Source: Saccharothrix sp. S26
Lineage (GTDB): Bacteria > Actinomycetota > Actinomycetes > Mycobacteriales > Pseudonocardiaceae
DNA length: 64,000 nucleotides
Assembly (NCBI RefSeq): GCF_021390395.1
Contig: NZ_JAJUWT010000017.1
Span: 62,001 to 126,000 of the forward strand
Direction: 5' to 3'
Shown here in pieces: positions 45,984-53,948 of this stretch (its first letter is position 1; every line of letters starts with the position of its first letter). Made by a program: the position numbers and the translations under genes. A model generated the notes under the pieces. The model ran no database searches. It was given only the letters and a program-made list of their open reading frames with translations, and was not told the origin of the DNA.

Positions 45984-46780
45984 GCACCGCACCACTGCTG
46001 GAGATCCGCTCCCTGGCCGTCTCGTTCACCCAGTACGACCGGGGTCTGCGCCGCCGCACCGTCACCGCGCTGGCGGGCATGGACCTCACGGCCGACCGGG
46101 GCGAGCTGGTCGCCCTGGTCGGCGCCAGCGGCGCGGGCAAGAGCCTGCTCGCCCACGCCGTGCTCGGCATGCTGCCGCCCAACGCCGTCGAGAGCGGCAC
46201 GGTCCGGTTCGACGGCGTCGTCCTCGACCCGGCGGCGCGCCGTGACCGTGCCGGTCGCGACCTGGCGCTGCTGCCCCAGTCGGTGACCTTCCTCGACCCG
46301 GTCACGCCCGTGTTCCGCCAGGTCCGCCGTGCCGCGGTGCTGGCCGGGCGGTCGGCACCGGACGCCGTGGCCGGCGCGGCGCTGGAGCACCGGGGGCTGG
46401 GACCGGAGGTCCACCGGCGGTACCCGCACCAGTTGTCCGGCGGCCAGGTCAGGCGCGTCCTGACGGCCATGGCGCTGATGGGCGACCCGGCGCTGGTCGT
46501 CGCCGACGAACCGACGCCCGGCCTGCCCGCCGAGGCCGTCCGCGCGGCCCTGGCGGACCTGCGGCGCATCGCCGACCGGCACCGCGCCGTCGTGCTCATC
46601 ACCCACGACCTCGCCGCCGCCTTGGAGGTCGCCGACCGGGTCGTCATCTGCCGTCACGGCCGTACCGTCGACGAGGCGCGTCCCGCCGACTTCCACACCG
46701 ACGAGCTGACCCACCCCTACACCCGCGCCCTGTGGCACGCCCTGCCCGGCAACGGGTTCCGCCTCACGGAGGACGCATGA
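45980..46780 (+). CDS. ABC importer ATPase 1 (DppD/NikD-like)
   Basis: 266-aa ATPase; GTG 45980 overlaps the preceding stop (GTGA). Walker A GASGAGKSLL near 48, signature LSGGQVRRVL, Walker B LVVADEPTPGLP and H-loop ITHDLAAA are all readable. The Walker B tail PTPGLP deviates from the usual PTTALD; the catalytic Glu is kept. A C-terminal oligopeptide-type tail (ELTHPYTRALW) supports the dipeptide/nickel subfamily. It acts as half of a heterodimer with the next gene product. Confidence 0.93.
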   Translation: MSTAPLLEIRSLAVSFTQYDRGLRRRTVTALAGMDLTADRGELVALVGASGAGKSLLAHAVLGMLPPNAVESGTVRFDGVVLDPAARRDRAGRDLALLPQSVTFLDPVTPVFRQVRRAAVLAGRSAPDAVAGAALEHRGLGPEVHRRYPHQLSGGQVRRVLTAMALMGDPALVVADEPTPGLPAEAVRAALADLRRIADRHRAVVLITHDLAAALEVADRVVICRHGRTVDEARPADFHTDELTHPYTRALWHALPGNGFRLTEDA

Positions 46781-47409
46781 CCCTGCGAGCCGACGACGTG
46801 TGGTTCCGCTACTCCCGCAAGTCGCCGTGGGTGGTGGCAGGGGTGTCGCTCTCGGTCGAACCTGGCGAGGTCGTCGGCCTGCACGGCCCCAGCGGCGCGG
46901 GCAAGAGCACCCTCGGCAGGGTGCTGTCCGGTTCGCTGCACCCGCACCGGGGCGAGGTCTCCGTCGACGGACGCCCACCGCGTCCCGGGCGGGGCACGGC
47001 CAACCCCGTGCAACTCGTCGCGCAGCACGCCCACCTGGCGCTCGACCCGCTCTGGAAGGTCCGCCGGAGCCTGGCCGAAACCGGCGCCGCCGACAGCGCC
47101 CTCGACGCGCTGGACCCGGCGTTGGCGCCGCCCGCCCTCCTGGACCGCTTCCCCCACGAGATCAGCGGCGGCGAGGCCCAACGTGTGAACCTCGGGCGCG
47201 CGCTCCTGGCGAACCCGCGCTTCCTGGTGGCCGACGAGGTCACCGCCAGCCTCGACCCGATCAGCCAGGTCGAGCTGTGGGGCCTGATCAGCGCCGCCGT
47301 CGACGCCCGGGGGATCGGGGTGCTGACCATCTCGCACGACCGCCCGCTCCTGGACGTGGTGGCGCACCGCGTGCTCGACTTCCGGGAACTCGTGCGGACG
47401 CCGGCCTAG
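46777..47409 (+). CDS. ABC importer ATPase 2 (DppF/NikE-like), short
   Basis: 210-aa ATPase, starting at ATG 46777 with ATGA overlap. Walker A GPSGAGKSTL, signature ISGGEAQRVN, Walker B FLVADEVTASLD and H-loop ISHDRP are present. At 210 residues it is shorter than DppF/NikE (about 260-300) because it ends right after the H-loop and lacks the C-terminal tail. The wording DEVTASLD is the one typical of NikE. Last gene of the importer operon. Confidence 0.9.
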   Translation: MTLRADDVWFRYSRKSPWVVAGVSLSVEPGEVVGLHGPSGAGKSTLGRVLSGSLHPHRGEVSVDGRPPRPGRGTANPVQLVAQHAHLALDPLWKVRRSLAETGAADSALDALDPALAPPALLDRFPHEISGGEAQRVNLGRALLANPRFLVADEVTASLDPISQVELWGLISAAVDARGIGVLTISHDRPLLDVVAHRVLDFRELVRTPA

Positions 47410-47430
47410 TGCTGCGGTCCGAACACCCGC

Positions 47431-47469
47431 CGACACGGACCGTGTCGTGTACCGGTGGGTAGCGGGTAT
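47431..47469 (+). promoter_or_regulatory. Palindrome and GGGTAT -10-like element before the stress module
   Basis: CGACACGG-A-CCGTGTCG (47431-47447) is a perfect inverted repeat, and GGGTAT (47464-47469) follows. GTGT (47447-47450) 13 nt upstream of GGGTAT resembles the sigma-B-like promoters of Streptomyces (G-T-N14-16-GGGTAY) but with short spacing. It lies 68 nt before the first gene of the Rsb-like cluster. Confidence 0.3.
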
Positions 47470-47536
47470 ACCGGCGGAGGCGCCGCCGTGCCGCGGCGCC
47501 ACCGCGGCGGTGTGGCGGCGACCGACAGGAGGCAGC

Positions 47537-48133
47537 GTGGTGGAGCAGTTCCCGCGTCCCCGACGAGCTGTGCCCGACCCCGACGTGTACGGGGAGGCGG
47601 CGGTGCGGGAGTTCCTCGATCCGTGGCACCCGCGGGCCAGCGTGGAGACCGGGAGCCCGGTGCGGGTGTACGTCGACCCGGAACGGGTGTTGGACAACAT
47701 CACGCTGGCCCTGCACCGGCTCGACGTCGACCTCGACGCGCCGCCCGCGTTCGAGCCCGACACGGTGACGGTGAACGAGTTGGCCGTCATGCTCGACGAC
47801 CTCGACCGGGCCGCGTCGCTGGTGGCGCGCCTGGTCAACGTCGCCGTGCAGCTCATGGCCACCCGCTACCCCGAACCGCTCGTCCGGTTCCCGCTGCCCG
47901 ACACCTACGACCTGCGTGACGCCGACCGGCTGGCCATCGGCGACCGCGAGCACGCCCTCGCCCGCGAGATCCTCAACGAGCGCCTGGCGACCGACGTCGA
48001 CCTGCACCCCGACGACCTCGTCGAGCGGCTGCGCCCGTTGAGCCCCGGTGAGCAGGTCCACCTGCTGGTGGCCCTGTGCCGCATGTACCGGCACAAGCTG
48101 GTGGCCCTCAAGCACCACACCGGCACCAGCTGA
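47537..48133 (+). CDS. Hypothetical protein preceding the RsbQ-RsbP-RsbV module
   Basis: 198 aa from GTG 47537, with AGGAGG 4 nt upstream. Acidic, no signal peptide or membrane helix. Strings such as TVTVNELAVMLDDLDRAASL, LARLVNVAVQLMATRYPEPL and SPGEQVHLLVALCRMYRHKL indicate a helical protein. I do not recognise it. Its stop is 31 bp before the RsbQ-like start, so it is likely the first gene of that operon and may be a regulator or partner of the stress pathway. Confidence 0.75.
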   Translation: MVEQFPRPRRAVPDPDVYGEAAVREFLDPWHPRASVETGSPVRVYVDPERVLDNITLALHRLDVDLDAPPAFEPDTVTVNELAVMLDDLDRAASLVARLVNVAVQLMATRYPEPLVRFPLPDTYDLRDADRLAIGDREHALAREILNERLATDVDLHPDDLVERLRPLSPGEQVHLLVALCRMYRHKLVALKHHTGTS

Positions 48134-48164
48134 CCTCGCGGGACACGAATGCGATACTTCCGAG

Positions 48165-48980
48165 ATGGATGTCCGGAGCAGGAACAACGTGACCGTCTCA
48201 GGCCCGGCCGACGGTCGCCCCCTCGTGTTCGCGCACGGTTTCGGCTGTGACCAGAACATGTGGCGGATGGTGGCTCCGGCGTTCGCCGAGGACCACCGGG
48301 TGGTGTTGTTCGACCACGTCGGCGCGGGGAACGCCGACCCGTCGGCGTGGCGGCCGGAGCGCTACTCGTCCCTGGCCGGCTACGCCGCCGACGTGCTGGA
48401 GATCCTCGACGAGCTCGACCTGCGCGACGTGGTGTTCGTCGGCCACTCGGTCAGCGCGATGATCGGTGTGCTGGCCGCCAACTCCGACCCGGCGCGGTTC
48501 GGCGCGCTGGTCCTGGTCGGCCCCTCGCCCCGCTACGTGGACGACGGCGACTACCGCGGCGGGTTCAGCGACGTCGACATCGAGGACCTGCTCGACTCGC
48601 TGGACAGCAACTACCTCGGCTGGTCGGCGACGATGGCCCCGGCCATCATGGGCAACCCCGACCGGCCGGAGCTGGGGCAGGAGCTGACCGAGAGCTTCTG
48701 CCGCACCGACCCCGACATCGCGCGGCACTTCGCGCGCGTGACGTTCCTGTCGGACAACCGCGACGACCTGCCCCGGGTGAGCGTGCCGACCCTGGTGCTG
48801 CAGTGCCGGGAGGACGTGATCGCCGCACGGGCGGTGGGCGAGTACGTGCACCGCAACATCCCCGGCAGCGAGCTGGTGGTGCTCGACGCGACCGGGCACT
48901 GCCCGAACCTCAGCGCACCGGAGGAGACGACCGCGGCCATCCGGGCGTTCCTGCCCGGACCGGGGAGCTCCCTGCCGTGA
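48165..48980 (+). CDS. RsbQ-like alpha/beta hydrolase
   Basis: 271 aa, matching Bacillus RsbQ (269 aa). ATG 48165 lies in a GATACTTCCGAG context without a strong ribosome site. HGFGCDQNMWRMVAPAF, HVGAGNADPSAW and VGHSVSAMIG (nucleophile Ser95) follow RsbQ closely. CREDVIAARAVGEYVH and ATGHCPNLSAP supply the catalytic Asp and His. In B. subtilis, RsbQ is needed with the PAS-phosphatase RsbP for the energy-stress response. Here the next gene is such a phosphatase, overlapping by 4 bp (GTGA). Substrate unknown. Confidence 0.9.
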   Translation: MDVRSRNNVTVSGPADGRPLVFAHGFGCDQNMWRMVAPAFAEDHRVVLFDHVGAGNADPSAWRPERYSSLAGYAADVLEILDELDLRDVVFVGHSVSAMIGVLAANSDPARFGALVLVGPSPRYVDDGDYRGGFSDVDIEDLLDSLDSNYLGWSATMAPAIMGNPDRPELGQELTESFCRTDPDIARHFARVTFLSDNRDDLPRVSVPTLVLQCREDVIAARAVGEYVHRNIPGSELVVLDATGHCPNLSAPEETTAAIRAFLPGPGSSLP

Positions 48981-50263
48981 TGTGCGCGGCCGGGACCGGC
49001 CTGGGCGACTCGGAGGAGTCCAACGAGGACGGTGACCCGACGGTCCGCGACTCGCGGACGGTGTTCTCCTCGTTGTTGGAGGACGACACCGAGGAGCTGT
49101 ACGACAACGCGCCGTGCGGCTACCTGTCCACCCTCATGGACGGTGAGATCGCCAAGGTCAACGACACGTTGCTGGGCTGGCTCGGGATCCGGCGCGAGGA
49201 GCTGGTGGGGGTCAGGAGGTTCGCCGACCTGCTGACCGGGGGCGGCAAGCTCTACCACGAGACGCACTACGCGCCGATGCTGCGCATGCACGGCCAGGTC
49301 CGCGAACTCGCGCTCGACCTGGTCGCCGCCGACGGCCGCCGGCTTCCCGTGCTGGTCACCGCGAAGGTCAAGACCGGACAGGAGGGCCAGCCGCTGCTGG
49401 TGCGCATCACCGTGTTCGACGCCCGTGAACGGCGCGCGTACGAGCGGGAGCTGCTGGCGGCCAAGCGGAAGGCCGAGGAGGAGCGCGCGCGTCTGGAGCG
49501 CCTGACCGGCACGTTGCAGCGAACCCTGCTGCCCGACGCCCTGCCCGTCATCGACGGCGTCGACCTCGCCGCGCACTACCACGTCGCGTCCAGCGACCAG
49601 GTGGGCGGCGACTTCTACGACGTGTTCCCGCTGGGCGGTGACCGGTGGGGGTTCTTCCTGGGCGACGTGTGCGGCAAGGGGCCCGAGGCCGCCGTCCTGA
49701 CCTCGCTGACCCGGTACGCCCTGCGCGCCGCCGCGGTGAACGACGCCGACCCGGTGGCCGTGCTGACCACCCTGAACACGGTCATGCTGCACCAACGCCG
49801 GCCCGGTGCGCCGCGGTTCTGCACGGTGATCTTCGGCGTGCTCGAACCCGACCGCGACGGCCTCACCGTCACCCTCGCCGGTGGCGGGCACCCGCCGCCG
49901 CTGGTGCTGCGCCGTGACGGCGAGGTGAGCCCCCTGCCCACGCCGGGTGGGCAGCTGGTCGGCGTCCTGCCCGGCGCCCGGTTCACCGCCGCCACCACCC
50001 GCCTGCGGCCGGGTGACGTCCTCGTCCTCTACACCGACGGCCTCACCGAGGCCCGCCGCGCCGACGGCACCATGCTGGAGGAGGAAGGTCTCGCCGAAGC
50101 CGCCGTCGCGATGACCGGCGAGAACGCCGACGGCGTGGTGGGATCGCTGGTGCGGCTGCTGACCGACTGGTCCCGCTCGCCGTCCGACGACACCGCGATC
50201 CTCGCGATCGGCAACCCCGTCACCGCCGCCGCGGCCTTGCAGGAGGCAGGGTGCTCGACCTGA
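48977..50263 (+). CDS. RsbP/RsbU-like PAS-PP2C serine phosphatase
   Basis: 428 aa, GTG 48977 overlapping the RsbQ-like stop (ATG 48980 also possible). The N-terminal PAS domain (about 35-150) contains APCGYLSTLMDGEIAKVNDT and LLGWLGIRREELVG. A coiled linker (160-190) leads to the PP2C SpoIIE-like phosphatase domain (200-420): SSDQVGGDFYDVFPL, LGDVCGKGPEAAVLTSLTRY, LAGGGHPPPLVL, LVLYTDGLTEAR and SPSDDTAILAI carry the metal-binding Asp residues. It likely dephosphorylates the STAS protein encoded next, releasing a sigma factor in response to a signal sensed by PAS and RsbQ. Confidence 0.93.
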   Translation: MMCAAGTGLGDSEESNEDGDPTVRDSRTVFSSLLEDDTEELYDNAPCGYLSTLMDGEIAKVNDTLLGWLGIRREELVGVRRFADLLTGGGKLYHETHYAPMLRMHGQVRELALDLVAADGRRLPVLVTAKVKTGQEGQPLLVRITVFDARERRAYERELLAAKRKAEEERARLERLTGTLQRTLLPDALPVIDGVDLAAHYHVASSDQVGGDFYDVFPLGGDRWGFFLGDVCGKGPEAAVLTSLTRYALRAAAVNDADPVAVLTTLNTVMLHQRRPGAPRFCTVIFGVLEPDRDGLTVTLAGGGHPPPLVLRRDGEVSPLPTPGGQLVGVLPGARFTAATTRLRPGDVLVLYTDGLTEARRADGTMLEEEGLAEAAVAMTGENADGVVGSLVRLLTDWSRSPSDDTAILAIGNPVTAAAALQEAGCST

Positions 50264-50601
50264 CCAAGGCCACCGACGGCCACGTCCACACCATCGCGCT
50301 CACCGGGGAACTCGACCACGCGAGCACCCCGCGGCTGCACGAGGAACTCGCCCGGCTGCGCCTGTCGGCGGGCGACCGCCTCGTGCTGGACCTGGCGGAG
50401 CTGAGCTTCTGCGACTCCAGCGGGCTCACCGCCCTGCTCGCCGCGCACGAGATCAGCCTCGGCGCGGGCGCCGCGCTCGAACTGGCCACCCCGCCCGCGC
50501 TGCTGGTGAGGATCCTGAGGACGACGGGCCTGACGGAGGTCTTCACCGTCCGCGACGCCGACCGGGACCGCGCCCGCGCCGAGGTCCGGTCGCGCCGCTG
50601 A
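50251..50601 (+). CDS. RsbV-like STAS anti-sigma factor antagonist
   Basis: 116 aa. GTG 50251 has GGAGG upstream and overlaps the phosphatase gene by 13 bp. Single STAS domain: VHTIALTGELDHASTPRLHE, LVLDLAELSFCDSSGLTALL with the phosphorylatable Ser pair (Ser56/57), and RTTGLTEVF near the end. Its dephosphorylated form would bind an anti-sigma kinase. No kinase or sigma gene is adjacent, so its partner lies elsewhere. Confidence 0.93.
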   Translation: MLDLTKATDGHVHTIALTGELDHASTPRLHEELARLRLSAGDRLVLDLAELSFCDSSGLTALLAAHEISLGAGAALELATPPALLVRILRTTGLTEVFTVRDADRDRARAEVRSRR

Positions 50602-50780
50602 ACGGTGGGCGGGCCAACGCCCGATCGGTGGAGCGCGCCGTCACGTCACCGCATTCCCGCTCCATTCCCGCGTGCACCCTCGATTGACACCGAGGAAACG
50701 GGCGGGCCATTCTGCACCTGCGCCGGGGATCCGCCCGCCTGTCAGGCGCTATCGCGTGCAGGCGAATGGAGAGGGTTGTC

Positions 50781-51602
50781 ATGGTTTTATCGGCTCGACG
50801 TCACCGCGGCACCGGCGGTGCGCTCCGACGTGGTGCGGCCGTGGTCGTCCTGGCCGGCCTGTCGGCGCTGCTGTCCGGGTTCGCGCCCGGTTCGGCCCAG
50901 GCCGCCGCCCCCGCCGTCGTGGTGGACCACGGCGCGGGCGCGTCCCGGGCGATCATGCCGGGCGCGGCCAGTGCGGTGGTCACCGTGTCGCTGTCCAGCC
51001 CGCCGGAGGGCGCCACGACGCTCACGGTGGCGTTGGGGGAGCGCACGCCGGGCGTGGTGTTCGTCAGCTCCCGCCACACGCTGACCTTCACCCCGACCAC
51101 CTGGAACGTGCCCCAACCGGTCCGGATCGTCTCGGTGCGGAACTTCGGTTCGGCCGACTTCACCGTGTCCGGCCCCGGTGTCACCACGGGCGTCATCCAC
51201 GTCTACGCCAGCACCGCGCCGACACCGCCGAACCTGAACCGCTCCTGCGGGATCACCTACACCACGCACGCGTGGAACGGTGGCTTCGTCACCGCCGCGA
51301 CGGTCACCAACACCGGTCCGACCACGCTCACGGACTGGACCGTGACGGCCCTGTTCGGCGGCGACGAGCGCGTGACGGCGTCGTGGAACAGCGAGTGGGG
51401 CCAGTACGCCGACGCCGCCGCGTTGAGCGCGCCGCCGTGGGCACGCACCCTCGCGCCGGGCCAGTCGGTGTCCCTCGGCTTGCAGGGCACCGTCACCCGG
51501 ACCGCCGGCGGCCCGTGGCTGAACTGCGTGCCGGAGCCGTACCTGCTGCCGGGGCCGACCACGACCACTTCCCTCACCACCACGGCCGTGCCGAACTCCT
51601 GA
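50781..51602 (+). CDS. Secreted protein with C-terminal CBM2-like domain and no catalytic domain
   Basis: 273 aa from ATG 50781 (GAGAGG 6 nt upstream). Signal peptide with VVVLAGLSALLSGFAPG ending AQAAAP (about 41). The first domain (45-150) is an Ig-like strand set (VSLSSPPEGATTLTVALGER, TFTPTTWNVPQPVRIVSV). The second (155-255) has the CBM2 order: CGITYTTHAWNGGFVTAAT, LTDWTVTALF, ASWNSEWGQ and the closing CVP Cys. It ends in a Thr-rich tail (TTTTSLTTT) with nothing after it. No catalytic residues are seen, so it may bind polysaccharide or anchor other proteins. It precedes the GH27-CBM2 gene in the same orientation. Confidence 0.8.
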   Translation: MVLSARRHRGTGGALRRGAAVVVLAGLSALLSGFAPGSAQAAAPAVVVDHGAGASRAIMPGAASAVVTVSLSSPPEGATTLTVALGERTPGVVFVSSRHTLTFTPTTWNVPQPVRIVSVRNFGSADFTVSGPGVTTGVIHVYASTAPTPPNLNRSCGITYTTHAWNGGFVTAATVTNTGPTTLTDWTVTALFGGDERVTASWNSEWGQYADAAALSAPPWARTLAPGQSVSLGLQGTVTRTAGGPWLNCVPEPYLLPGPTTTTSLTTTAVPNS

Positions 51603-51609
51603 CCGCGTG

Positions 51610-51634
51610 GGCGGGCGATGACAAAACGCCCGCC
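51610..51634 (+). terminator. Terminator after the CBM2-like protein gene
   Basis: Perfect 8-bp arms GGCGGGCG and CGCCCGCC with a 9-nt loop (ATGACAAAA), 8 nt after the stop codon. Confidence 0.6.
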
Positions 51635-51737
51635 AGAGGAACGGAACCAGGACGACGATTGACCGGTGAAACCGTTCGCACAACGGCGTGCGACGGATTC
51701 CGCGATCGCCGATGCCGGCAATGACCGCGGCACGTCG

Positions 51738-51795
51738 GCTAAAACGAACGCGCACATCTTTAGCTTTGACCGGCCGAATCGCGCATTGCTACCTT
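51738..51795 (+). promoter_or_regulatory. Promoter of the GH27 gene with upstream inverted repeat
   Basis: TTGACC (51766-51771) and TACCTT (51790-51795) are 18 nt apart. Just before the -35 lies GCTAAA-N15-TTTAGC (51738-51764). The same TTGACC-N18-TAC arrangement occurs before the CE1 gene. The untranslated leader is about 115 nt; the rest of this 314-bp gap shows no gene. Confidence 0.45.
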
Positions 51796-51916
51796 CGACG
51801 GGCAATCGGGGTCGCGCCGCGGGCGGCGACCCGACCCTGCCGGTGTCTGTCGGACGGCGCTGGGCCGCCGCGCGTCGGGCGAGCCACGACACCGAACAGC
51901 GAAGGGATCCAAGACC

Positions 51917-53539
51917 ATGGAACACCCACCCCGGCGGCGGCATCGCGCCGTGCGCGCCGCGTCCGCGGCCCTCCTCGTGGCGGCAGGCATGGTGACCGTG
52001 CTGAACACCGGACCCGCCCGGGCCCTGGACAACGGAGTGGCGCGCACCCCGCCGATGGGGTGGAACTCGTGGAACACGTTCGGCTGCAACATCAACGAGA
52101 CGCTGATCAAGCAGATGGCCGACACGATGGCCGGCTCCGGGATGCGTGACGCGGGCTACCAGTACGTGGTGGTGGACGACTGCTGGATGAACCCCAACCG
52201 GGACTCGGCGGGCAACCTGCAGGGCGACCCGAGCCGGTTCCCCAGCGGGATGAAGGCCCTGGGCGACTACATCCACGCCAAGGGGCTCAAGTTCGGGATC
52301 TACCAGGCGCCGCTGGCCGAGACGTGCGCCCAGTACTTCAACTCCTACCCCGGTTCGACCGGGGCGCTGGGCCACGAGGAGCAGGACGCCCGCCAGTTCG
52401 CCGCGTGGGGCGTGGACTTCCTCAAGTACGACTGGTGCTCGCCCAGCGGCACGATCGACGACCAGGTGCGCACGTTCGCCAAGATGCGCGACGCGCTGCG
52501 CGCCACCGGCCGCCCGATCGTCTACAGCATCAACTCCAACAGCATCCACGACAAGACCGGACCCCGGCGGAACTGGGGTGACGTGGCGAACATGTGGCGC
52601 ACCACCGAGGACATCACCAACAAGTGGGACACCGGGCAGACGAACGGGTACCCGATGGGCATCCAGAACATCGTCAACGTCACCGTCCCGCTCGCCTCCT
52701 ACGCCAGGCCGGGCGGGTTCAACGACCCCGACATGATGGAGGTCGGCCGCGGCGGCATGACCGACACCGAGATGCGCAGCCACTTCGCCCTGTGGGCCGT
52801 CATGGCCTCACCGCTCATCGCCGGCAACGACCTGCGCAACATGGACGCCGCCACGCAGACGATCCTGAAGAACGCCAACCTCATCGCCATCAACCAGGAC
52901 CCGCTCGGGTTGCAGGCCGTGCAGATCTCCAACGACGGCACGCGGCGGGTGCTGGCCAAGCGGCTGGCCGACGGCGACGTGGCGGTGGCGCTGTTCAACC
53001 AGGGCTCCGCCGCGACCACGGTCTCCGTCAACGCCTTCTCGGTCGGTCTCGAAGGGGTGTCGTTCACGCTGCGGGACGTCTGGACGAACGCGGTCACCTC
53101 GACGAGCGGGGCCATCTCCGCCACCGTGCCCGGGCACGGCACCGTCGTCTACCGCGTCACGGGCTCCGGGATGCCCACGACCACGACCACCACGACGACC
53201 ACCACCACGCCGCAGCCGAGTGGCGCGTGCCGCGTCACCAACACCGTCAACGCCTGGGGCAACGGCCTGACCTCGGACATCACCATCACCAACACCGGGT
53301 CCGCGCCGATCTCCGGCTGGTCGTTGGCGTTCACCCTGCCCGGTGGGCAGACCATCACCTCCGGCTGGAACGCGAGCTACACGCCGTCGTCCGGACAGGT
53401 GACGGCCAGGAACGTCTCCTACAACGCCGACCTCGCCCCCGGCGCGTCGGTCGCCATCGGCTTCCAAGCGACCCACACCGGTAACGCGGGCAAGCCGGCC
53501 TCCTACACGCTCAACGGCGCCGCCTGCACCACCTCCTGA
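51917..53539 (+). CDS. Secreted GH27 alpha-galactosidase with C-terminal CBM2
   Basis: Extracellular retaining exo-glycosidase, 540 aa, removing terminal alpha-1,6-galactose. ATG 51917 follows AGGG. Signal peptide to about residue 36 (ARALDNG). The GH27 barrel (38-410): NGVARTPPMGWNSWNTFGC, VVVDDCWM, the nucleophile Asp172 in FLKYDWCS, and RPGGFNDPDMMEVG providing the acid/base Asp; the ITNKWDTGQT region is also typical. A Thr-rich linker (420-435) leads to CBM2 (437-540), CRVTNTVNAWGNGLTSDITI, ISGWSLAF, SGWNASYTPSSG. The CBM is nearly the same as in the next gene. It ends at a long hairpin. Confidence 0.94.
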   Translation: MEHPPRRRHRAVRAASAALLVAAGMVTVLNTGPARALDNGVARTPPMGWNSWNTFGCNINETLIKQMADTMAGSGMRDAGYQYVVVDDCWMNPNRDSAGNLQGDPSRFPSGMKALGDYIHAKGLKFGIYQAPLAETCAQYFNSYPGSTGALGHEEQDARQFAAWGVDFLKYDWCSPSGTIDDQVRTFAKMRDALRATGRPIVYSINSNSIHDKTGPRRNWGDVANMWRTTEDITNKWDTGQTNGYPMGIQNIVNVTVPLASYARPGGFNDPDMMEVGRGGMTDTEMRSHFALWAVMASPLIAGNDLRNMDAATQTILKNANLIAINQDPLGLQAVQISNDGTRRVLAKRLADGDVAVALFNQGSAATTVSVNAFSVGLEGVSFTLRDVWTNAVTSTSGAISATVPGHGTVVYRVTGSGMPTTTTTTTTTTTPQPSGACRVTNTVNAWGNGLTSDITITNTGSAPISGWSLAFTLPGGQTITSGWNASYTPSSGQVTARNVSYNADLAPGASVAIGFQATHTGNAGKPASYTLNGAACTTS

Positions 53540-53547
53540 TGGCACCC

Positions 53548-53604
53548 GACGCGCCGCTCCCCGTCCGCTGACGTCCCACGTCCGCGGCGGTGGAGCGGCG
53601 CGTC
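53548..53604 (+). terminator. Hairpin after the GH27 gene
   Basis: Arms GACGCGCCGCTCC (53548-53560) and GGAGCGGCGCGTC (53592-53604), 13 bp and perfect, with a 31-nt loop, 9 nt after the stop. Confidence 0.65.
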
Positions 53605-53614
53605 GAGCGACCAG

Positions 53615-53672
53615 TTGTTTACGCTAACAATCTTGCTCTATGTGACCACGTTCAAGCTTGGTTTAGCGCTAA
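53615..53672 (+). promoter_or_regulatory. Two TTAGCGCTAA-type operators upstream of CE1
   Basis: TTGTTTACGCTAACAA (53615-53630; arms TTGTT/AACAA) and the perfect TTAGCGCTAA (53663-53672, inside GGTTTAGCGCTAACAAT) lie upstream of the CE1 -35. Both fit LacI-family sites with central CG, of the kind described for arabinose-type repressors in actinobacteria (inference). Local AT content is unusually high here. The centres are about 45 bp apart. Confidence 0.45.
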
Positions 53673-53693
53673 CAATTTTAGCTTCGTTGAGCG

Positions 53694-53761
53694 TTGACCG
53701 CCGCGTCGCGCGCCGGCTACATTGACCCCGAAAACGGCAAGTGTTTTAGCCGAAAGTTTCG
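53694..53761 (+). promoter_or_regulatory. CE1 promoter and downstream CGAAAGTTTCG operator
   Basis: TTGACC (53694-53699) and TACATT (53718-53723) are 18 nt apart, matching the GH27 promoter. The perfect palindrome CGAAAGTTTCG (53751-53761) lies 27 nt after the -10. The GH10 promoter has CGAAAGTTTCA 28 nt after its -10. Such a site would be an obstacle just downstream of the transcription start, likely bound by the LacI-type regulator encoded beside GH10. Confidence 0.6.
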
Positions 53762-53948
53762 ACTCCCGTCGGCCGCGCACCGCGCGGCCGTCCGTCAACG
53801 ACGACGTTGGGGACACGGATGCGAGATCGCCTCCTGCGCCGTGCGCGTGCGACGAGCGCCCTTCCTCCCGGTCGTGCCCGGCGCGGCGGCCGGGTCTGCT
53901 GGACCGGACCAACGCACCCGATGTCCGCACAGCAGAAAAGAGTCTCTG

